A DNA stretch of 64,000 nt from positions 169,012,001-169,076,000 of the forward strand of contig JBITNC010000001.1 in assembly GCA_050084985.1 (NCBI GenBank), written 5' to 3'. This DNA comes from Nageia nagi. Lineage: Eukaryota > Pinophyta. Numbering within the stretch: position 1 is the stretch's first letter; the number at the start of each line of letters is the position of its first letter. The notes below the pieces were generated by a model. It was not told the DNA's origin and made no database searches. It saw only the letters and a list, made by a program, of their open reading frames with translations. Position numbers and translations under genes: made by a program. Below are positions 57,536 to 64,000 of this stretch, one piece after another.

Positions 57536-58034
57536 TGTTGGAATGTATAATGCATTATTGTAAAGGTTATGTAATAATATTCTATGTAAGTTCACTAATA
57601 CTTAAGGGTATAATTTTATACCTTAAGTATTTAAGTGAATATGATTATGTAACTTATCCTACACTCCATGTCATGAGCATGACCCTTGGGTAAAAGGATG
57701 TGCATGTCATGCTTTTTTACTTTGGGTAAAAGGATGATCCAAAGAGGAATTTTGGCTTATAAATAGAAGTCTCCCTCTTTGTATCACATACCAATTTGTG
57801 GAGTAAAGTTATATTATAAGATAGTGTTTAGGAAATGAGATTAGGAAGATTGTAAGAGTTCATATTTATGAAAAAAGTGAGATCTAGTTAGTGGATGTAC
57901 TCCAAGTTGAAGGAACCACTTACATCTTATGTTATCTTTGTGACATTGCTTTATGAGTTTGTTATATGTCTATTGTGAGCTTTCATATGATCTTGGGAGT
58001 TTAAAGTTATTTAGATTATAGTTCAACTCCCTCA
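57536..58034 (+). repeat. 3' LTR of the nested plus-strand copia
   Basis: Same start and end type as 49736-50232. TATAAATA at 57758-57765; palindrome at 57591-57639. Confidence 0.88.
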
Positions 58035-58989
58035 TTTAGAGAGGTCTCTTATGCTAAAACCCAATATGAATAAGGTTATGCTAGCCATGAAAGGACTAAT
58101 TAACAATCTATTGTAGTGGGATAATGAAATGTTATGAGTTTTCAACATGGTCAAAGAGAGCAAAACAAAAAATAGGGCCACAAGGTTTTTTTTAATAGGA
58201 GTGAGGGTTTTTTGACAAGCATGAGAGGGTTTTTTTTAACAACCATAAAAGGGTTAGAATAGGCCAAGAAACCATACCTCAAAAGAAAAGATCAGGGGAG
58301 ACAAAGAAACCATCACTAGTTGGTTGGACGTCATTGTGTGTAGGTTAGCTATCGTTCACTCACTGGCTTCCAAAAAAAAGAAGAAAAAAAAATTCTAGAG
58401 AGAAAAAAAAGATGTATTGATTTACTTGTAATAAATTCTAAGTTTCAATTATATAAAAACTTTGAAAAAAATTCCCCCATCATTTTGTAAAAAATAAACT
58501 TTCCCCTTTATTTTAAAAAAAAAACTTGTGAAATATTGTAATTTGTACACTAACCCCTTTTTTAAAAAAAAATAATAATATGGTAAAAAACATTAAAATG
58601 CACCCCAAAAAAAAGGTTAGTATTCAAAAAAAATTGCATCATATTTCTTAATTTTAAACATATTTTGTAATATTACACAAATTTGTATAATAACCATTCT
58701 CTTAAAAATTATCGCAATTAAAAAAATTGCAAGTAACATATGAGGTTAGCATAAACTAAAAAAAAATCATTTTGCAATTTTGTTATCCATATTATGCTCA
58801 AACGAACTAACACATAGCAAATAATATGTTAGTAGCATGATGCAATAATCCAAAAAAAATGACCAAGAGGGAAGGAATTTATACCTTCTCTTAGTTTTAC
58901 CTCAACAATGAAAGAATGAGGTGTAGAATGAGGAATGAAGATCATCAAGATGTAGAAGAAGAGCCTCAACACCAAGCTGTAATACTAAA
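58035..58989 (-). other. Copia B leader, LTR-proximal part, and primer site remnant
   Basis: Joins 49735 across the nested copia. 58300-58400 carries the end of the GC-richer insert. 58400-58860 is AT-rich with long A/T runs. 58860-58976 matches the leader just after the primer site in other copies (CATTGTTGAGGTAAAAC on minus). 58977-58988 is a decayed primer site, TAGTATTACAGC on minus. Confidence 0.65.
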
Positions 58990-59491
58990 TGAAGGGATTG
59001 AACCTTAAAGAATACAATCCTAAACTACCAAGATCTCTTGAAAGCTCACTCAATCAACAATATACTCAAACATAAAACAATCTCATAGAGTGACTCAAGA
59101 TATAAAGTGTTTCCTCCAACTAGGAGTACATCCACTAATAAGATCTTACTTCATTCACAAAGACAACTCTCTTACAATACTCCTAACTTCATCTCTTAAT
59201 CACTATCCTAGAGCATAACTTTGCTTTACAAATTGGTGAGTGATCACAAAGAGGGGCTCTTATATTTATAGGCCAAAATCCCCCTTTGGATCACCCTTTT
59301 AACCATTGTACAAAGGCATGACATGCTACTCCCTTTTACCCAAGAGACATGCTCATGAGATGGAGTGTAGGACAAGTTATATTATCACATTCACTTAAAT
59401 ACTTTAGGTATTTAGGGATACCTTTAAGTATTAGTGAATATACAAAGAGAAACATTACAAATTCATACATAATGCATTATACATTCCAACA
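58990..59491 (-). repeat. 5' LTR of copia B
   Basis: Minus strand begins TGTTGGAATGTATAATGC at 59491 and ends CCCTTCA at 58990. Followed on the right by CATTG. Confidence 0.88.
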
Positions 59492-60176
59492 CATTGGACC
59501 CACATTGTGAGCCCCATGTGGGATGTTTTCCTCCTAAGCTAGGATGTGTTATTTTATTGGTCAATTAATGCACTTGGAGATCCTAATATAATTATAGAAA
59601 TACCAAGCCTCATGTAATATCTAAAATAGCATAATGCACACCTAAAACCCAACAATGGGCTTGAACACTTGCTCCAACCTTGGGAAGGCTTCTAGGCCCC
59701 CATGTTGGCCCATGATGACACCCTAGTACCCACACATAACTCCTAGATCCATGTGGTATCTTGGGCTCCCACATTGGTATGCATGGCACCTTGGACTCCC
59801 ACATTGGCATTCATGACATCTTGGATCTCCATGTTGGTATTTATGGCCTTTAGGTACCCACATTGGGCATCCTTGATCCCTAGGTACCCATTGTAGAGAT
59901 ATTGGGCCTCTATAATGCTAATGTTGAGATTGGGGATGACTCCTAGGTGAGATCCAAATCCAAATATATGTTATATAAAGAGTTGGAGCCTCATTACAGA
60001 GACAGACTATATTTGATATTGAAACCCCTTCTTCTACTCAAGTATTGGTGATCTTAAGCATCGTTGGGAGTGTAGCACAAGAAGAGTTCAAGAGACTTAT
60101 AATACCTTCTAACTATGGATTGAGGTGAATATTCATGTTGTGAGGTTTCCCTACCCTAAGGCATCCATAAGTGGTA
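59492..60176 (+). repeat. Family-A LTR fragment with minisatellite
   Basis: GAGCCCCATGTGGGATG matches GAGTCCCAAGTGGGATG of the solo LTR near 9225. About 59690-59900 has repeats of about 31-34 bp with CCCACATTGG and CATGGCACCTTGG. It is cut on the left by copia B and on the right by the copia at 60177. Its 5' start was not located with confidence left of 36802. Confidence 0.55.
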
Positions 60177-60665
60177 TGTTAGAATTTGTAATGAAATATT
60201 GTGAATATCTAAACTCCTTGTAAATTCAATTAATCACTTAAAGGATATTTAGATACTTTAAGGGATTAATTGAATTCTTTATTATGTAAACTTTGACCTT
60301 ACCATGTGGTTAGTTGGTAGGTTAAAGTTAGGTAATATATTTATTGTAACCCTAACCTTACCCTTGGGTTAAAGGGAGGTTAGGGAGGTGCTCTCATGCT
60401 ATAAATAGAGGGCTTCTTCTCTTGTAATATCACTTAGATTTTGAGTAAGATTACTCTACTAGTTTGTGTAGGAGAGAAAGGAATTGTAGTAAGAGGGTGC
60501 ATAGTTTGAGAATTGAGATCTAGTTGTGGATGTACTCCCAAGGAGGGAGGAACCACTTATGTTGGTGTTATCTTGTGTGAATGGTGTTATTAGCTTGTAG
60601 ATGTTGAATGATTAAGTTTCCTATAGTCTTGGACCTTGAGGATTAGTGTAGACCTAATTCCATCA
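60177..60665 (+). repeat. 5' LTR of the right-edge copia
   Basis: Begins TGTTAGAATTTG, ends AATTCCATCA, TATAAATA at 60410-60417. A second short inverted repeat (CCCTAACCTTACCC with GGGAGGTTAGGG) lies at about 60355-60395. Confidence 0.85.
60223..60276 (+). promoter_or_regulatory. U3 palindrome of the right-edge copia
   Basis: Outer arms AATTCAATTAATC and GATTAATTGAATT are perfectly complementary (13 bp), and inner arms ACTTAAAGGATAT / ATACTTTAAGGG pair with few mismatches around a 4-base centre. It lies in the same place, about 50 bases into the LTR, as palindromes of different sequence in copia A and B LTRs. Confidence 0.75.
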
Positions 60666-60667
60666 AT

Positions 60668-60679
60668 TGGTATCAGAGC
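60668..60679 (+). promoter_or_regulatory. Primer-binding site, initiator-Met tRNA
   Basis: TGGTATCAGAGC, an exact copia primer site, two bases after the LTR. Confidence 0.88.
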
Positions 60680-63356
60680 TTGGTGTGGAAGCTCCTTCAA
60701 CATTCTTTAAAACTTCTTCAATTTGGAGGTCTCCATTTCTCATCTTCTTACATTGTTGAGGTAAAACATAATAGAAGGTATACATTTTTTACCTTCTTGG
60801 TTAATTATTGAATAATTGTATTTTACTACTAACATATTGTGTGCTATATGTTGACTAATGTTGAGCTAAATATGATTAACAATTTTTGATACTAACCTTT
60901 TTGTGAATAGCTTTTTTTTTTGCAAATTGCTTATTTGCTCATTATTTAAGAGGATAGTATACAAAAATTAAGTTGAGGAATTTTTTTTCTATCTTATGAA
61001 GAAGATAATTTTTTTTTAACCTTTTTTTATTGTTAATAAAAGTGGGTAATTTCTTTTATGAGAGGGAGAAATTTCAATTTTTTTTATACCTATTTTTGCT
61101 CACGGGAGTAGGCGACAGATTCTGATCGATGCAGATAAAGGGAGTGCACCATCATTGCAAACCCTTCAATGTATCCATCTTATGCATATCATTCGACCAT
61201 TATAGTCCATTAAACTTTTTCTGCATCAGCATTCTTATCAAACAATTCATGCATCGAATCTCTACATGCTCACCTTCGTGCTCCCCACACCCACGAAGTG
61301 CTTCCTTCCGCACTCCCCTTCGTTCGTCATTCACCGTCTATCATTTTCCCTCCTCCTCTTCCACTTTTCTGCACATCCGACGGCTTGAAATCCCCCTAGC
61401 TAGAGGGGGCTCCATGCTCCCTGTAACTTCCTTGCTGCATAGATTTCCAGGTTTTACTCGATTACCTGCACACAACATATCTGTGAAGAATGCAACCATT
61501 CTTCATTCCTATCCACAGTTTGAGAGGCGGTTGTCAGGATGCGCATTTTGTTCATCCATAGCTTCTTCAACTCCTAAAACAAAAGGAAGGAAACCTGCAG
61601 CTTCAACTCACCCTAAGAAGTGGCCGCGTGCCTGGGTTGCACCTTCTTCTCCTCCCTCTGCATCTTCTCCTTGATGTTGTCCTCCTTGTCTTAGAATAAA
61701 GTTGGAGGTTTCTTTTTTTTTTCTTCTTTGTCCATTTAATTTTTTTATTGACTACTTGCATATTCTTAAATGCACATGCAAAGCAATGTTTACTCCTTCT
61801 TGATAAGGGAAGGGTAGCCATTTTTTCTTACCTAAAAGCATTTATAACTTTGAGTGCTTAGGTAAAAGTAGCATTAACTATGCATAGGTCTCCTTTCTTT
61901 TTCATTAATACTTGCAAGCTCTCTAGAAGCAAATATATCCTTCTTTGGTAGGCATTTATTTTTTCTTTGCTTGCAAGCCATCTCCTTTATACATTATGCA
62001 TCATTACTCTTAAATGCTATTCCAATTTTTTTTAGAAAAATGTGGCACATGGAGGATATTTTGGAGTATAATTTTTTTTCTCTAAGTATGGTAATTTACT
62101 TAGGCAAAACTTTTTTAGTAAAAAATTTTGCTAAGGTAATCTAAGTATGCTATCTTTGAAGAATAAATATTTAAGTTAAGTATGCTATGCCTACTAATTT
62201 TTTTTAGCATACAAGTTTTAGGGATAAAACCTTAAAAGGGGGAGAATTTAGTGCCTTTTTTGAAGTTATTAAATGTCAAGTTTGTTAATGCTTAACTTAT
62301 GCATTTTTTAATTCTCTAAATGCTTAAACTAATGCTAAAGTAGGACTTAAGCATTGTCTATGAATTCATGATTTATGCCAAGTATGAATGGACTTATTCA
62401 TTAAATGTTAAGTTATGAATAAACCCTAGGCATTCTTTGCTAAGTGATTTATGGCATTTCTTTTTACTAGTCATGAGTAGGACTTAGAACATTTAAAAAT
62501 AATTCATGCTAAGTATAGAACTTATGCAATTTTTTTAAAATTTAATGAATGGATTAAATGCTAAGTAGGACTTAGCCTTTTTAAATTCATTAAAGTGTTG
62601 AATGAATTTATGAACTTGAGCAAGTATGCAAAATGTAAAAATGTCCTTTAGAGGTTAGTACAAAACCCATTGGACTCTTATATTTCAAGTTCTTGTAGAT
62701 GATGTATTTTTAATACTTTACTTTATATTTTTGCATAATTGCTTTATACTTACAAAACGTAAAATATTGAAAGTAACCCCTAAAATGAACACATCCGCAC
62801 GTACTTTTCCACAACATGACTTGTTTGGGGAGCCACGAGGGGAGGACAGGGTAGACTAGAGCCTTTTTAGTCCGAAGAACCAAGTGGTGGTAAATCCATC
62901 TTAATTGCCCCTAAGACCTCTGTTGGATTGGACATAACTCTATTAGGTGGACAGGCATGTGTGTAGTGATACCACATGTCCGCACGTCCATTCAGGGATT
63001 ATCCTGATAACCTAGGAGGAAAACTTGAAAACCTTAAACAAGATAATTAAAATGGTCGATCCAACATACGTTGGATCCTTGGAAAATAGTTGGTACTTCT
63101 CCTTGAGAGAGTATATTACTGACCAAGGTGAACTGGTTGAGGATTGGTAGTACTTGGGCTCCACTTTACGGGCATCCAGGTGAAGGCCTAATTCTATATA
63201 AGAAAACAACCTCAACTTTATCCTTCTACGAATCTTGCTGTATAAGTTTATAAGTTTGCACATGTGGGACATGTTTACTTATCAATGTTTGATTTGTATA
63301 GATGGTAAATTGTAGAAATTTATTCATTCTTCTTGCTTATTTACTTTTGTGTAGCA
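60680..63356 (+). other. Long leader of the right-edge copia
   Basis: Proximal part AT-rich (60780-61090). A GC-richer insert with an open frame lies at about 61090-61730. 61730-62640 is AT-rich with no gene seen, though words such as AAGTATG and TTAAGCAT recur. 62640-63190 is the distal leader conserved in the other copia copies (CAACATGACTTGTTTGGGGAGCCACGAG, described here by position 62811-62840). Confidence 0.6.
61129..61674 (+). CDS. Leader ORF, 181 aa, possibly captured host sequence
   Basis: Open from ATG 61129 to TGA 61674, in a GC-richer patch of an otherwise AT-rich leader. The protein is rich in Ser, Pro, His and Arg with very few acidic residues. From an internal Met at 61414 (MLPVTSLLHRFPGFTRL) it looks like an organelle transit peptide, followed by SSIASSTPKTKGRKPAAS. 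I do not recognise a family. Other copia copies have different GC-richer patches at the same leader position, which suggests capture of unrelated host fragments. It might be partly untranslated genomic DNA; expression is unproven. Confidence 0.35.
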   Translation: MQIKGVHHHCKPFNVSILCISFDHYSPLNFFCISILIKQFMHRISTCSPSCSPHPRSASFRTPLRSSFTVYHFPSSSSTFLHIRRLEIPLARGGSMLPVTSLLHRFPGFTRLPAHNISVKNATILHSYPQFERRLSGCAFCSSIASSTPKTKGRKPAASTHPKKWPRAWVAPSSPPSASSP

Positions 63357-64000
63357 ATGGTTGAAACCTTCATACCCAAGCATATACTCGATGGTTCCAA
63401 CTTCGGCATATGGGAACCTCGTATGAAAGCTGAGTTACAAGCAAGGAAGCTATGGCAGATAGTTAATGAAGACTTGGTCGCTCCTACAGATGAGAAGGCT
63501 CTTGAAATCTACAACTCAAAGAATGAGTTAGCAACTTCAATGATTTATCGTGCAGTTTTAGATGACGTACTTCTCATGATCTCTTCTTCAACATCAGCAA
63601 AGGAAGCTTGGGATAGGTTGAAGAAAATTTACCTTGGGTCAAAATTTTCAAGGAGGTTCACTATTTTACAAAATTTGTTGCAATATCGTTAAGGTGAAGA
63701 TGAAAGTGCTTCTATTTACTTGAACAAAATCATTGACCTCAGGACACAACTGGTTGGCTGTGGGTGCAACTGGATCAATGATGAGTTCATGGTCTTCATC
63801 ATTCTTCAAAGCCTTTCTACAAAGTTTAGTAACTTTGTCATGGTTATGGAAACTAGGCTCGATGATGAAGAAGATGTCATCTCTCTTGATAACCTTTCTA
63901 GACTACTTTTGAAGCATGAGGAAACTTTGAATAAGAAAATGTTGAACTTTTCTCCAAAGGATAATAACATTACTCTAGGAGCAACCAAAACTCCTTTCAA
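63357..64000 (+). pseudogene. Copia gag, 5' part, one in-frame stop
   Basis: ATG 63357 gives MVETFIPKHILDGSNFGIW, the usual copia gag start with an N-terminal WxxW-type region, then the helical gag core (SSSTSAKEAWDRLKKIYLGSKF). A single TAA at 63690-63692 replaces the CAA codon expected from the nested copy (SYQGQDE). Beyond it the same frame stays open to the window end. One C-to-T change therefore accounts for the break seen in this part. Confidence 0.8.

Larger units (their letters stand above)
49736..58034 (+). mobile_element. Plus-strand copia of the copia B family, nested in copia B
   Basis: LTRs 49736-50232 and 57536-58034, initiator-Met primer site, 2.6-kb leader, gag 52845, pol to about 56560, 3' noncoding, decayed polypurine tract. 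Flanks are TTTCA and TTTAG, a weak duplication. LTR divergence is roughly 7 percent by eye. It is the same family as the element it landed in. Coding is dead. Confidence 0.87.
36803..59491 (-). mobile_element. Copia B, complete minus-strand Ty1/copia with two nested elements
   Basis: Two 502-bp LTRs (36803-37304 and 58990-59491) flank a copia body, with perfect CATTG duplications at 36798-36802 and 59492-59496. Inside lie a chromovirus (42116-48151) and a related plus-strand copia (49736-58034), both in the leader. Removing them leaves about 8.3 kb: leader about 2.8 kb, gag 41886-about 40961, pol to about 38000, 3' noncoding to 37314. LTRs differ by roughly 10 percent by eye, so it is old. 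The coding region is dead. Confidence 0.88.
60177..64000 (+). mobile_element. Plus-strand copia related to copia A, 5' half
   Basis: 5' LTR, primer site, 2.7-kb leader and the start of gag; the rest is beyond the right edge. The LTR start TGTTAGAATTTGTAATG is that of copia A, while gag is close to the copia B family. The gag stop at 63690 shows this copy is not intact. Confidence 0.85.

Noticed and set aside
60355-60395. Telomere-like CCCTAA / TTAGGG words
   Set aside because: Only isolated words inside a short inverted repeat of an LTR; no tandem TTTAGGG run.
1-64000. tRNA, rRNA or intact non-transposon host genes
   Set aside because: None seen on either strand; tRNA-like words are only primer-binding sites.

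Overview
The window is nuclear DNA of a seed plant, most likely a conifer or another gymnosperm with a very large genome (inference). It is AT-rich and almost entirely nested LTR retrotransposons of clearly different ages, with plant Ty3/gypsy and Ty1/copia domains on both strands. A plant mobile domain (PMD) gene remnant is the only non-retroelement family I could name. I found no tRNA, rRNA or intact ordinary host gene.

Layout. 1-6913 (minus) is the 5' part of a Tat/Ogre-like Ty3 element: LTR 6064-6913, primer site, a gag with stops, and an open protease frame running off the left edge. It sits in an older plus-strand Ty3 pol remnant. That remnant resumes at 6914 and is broken again by a solo LTR (9099-10357) and by a young complete element at 10390-18901. 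The young element is the most interesting object here. It has two 1,492-bp LTRs differing at 7 sites, a perfect GGTAC target duplication and an intact gag. It has no protease, RT, RNase H or integrase. In place of pol it carries two long open frames (13831-14535 and 14532-17315) that overlap by ATGA and that I cannot assign to a family.

18946-19371 and 32677-33440 (minus) are two halves of one PMD gene remnant, split by a minus-strand copia complex (copia A, 19372-32676). The right half of that complex is not a simple element: LTRs and 3' regions alternate in opposite orientations and form a tandem array of large inverted repeats (24573-32676). 33441-36802 holds degraded sequence, a minus LTR and the start of a plus LTR behind a purine tract.

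36803-59491 is a second minus-strand copia (copia B) bounded by a perfect CATTG duplication. It contains a chromovirus (42116-48151, duplication GCCCA) and a plus-strand copia of its own family (49736-58034). 59492-60176 is an LTR fragment. 60177-64000 is the 5' half of a plus-strand copia related to copia A by its LTR start, with a 2.7-kb leader holding a GC-richer open frame that may be captured host sequence.

Order of events (inference from nesting and LTR divergence counted by eye): the Ty3 pol remnant and PMD gene are oldest. The copia elements and chromovirus follow (LTR pairs roughly 7-10 percent apart). The gag-only element is very recent (0.47 percent). Only the gag-only element has coding capacity that looks maintained.
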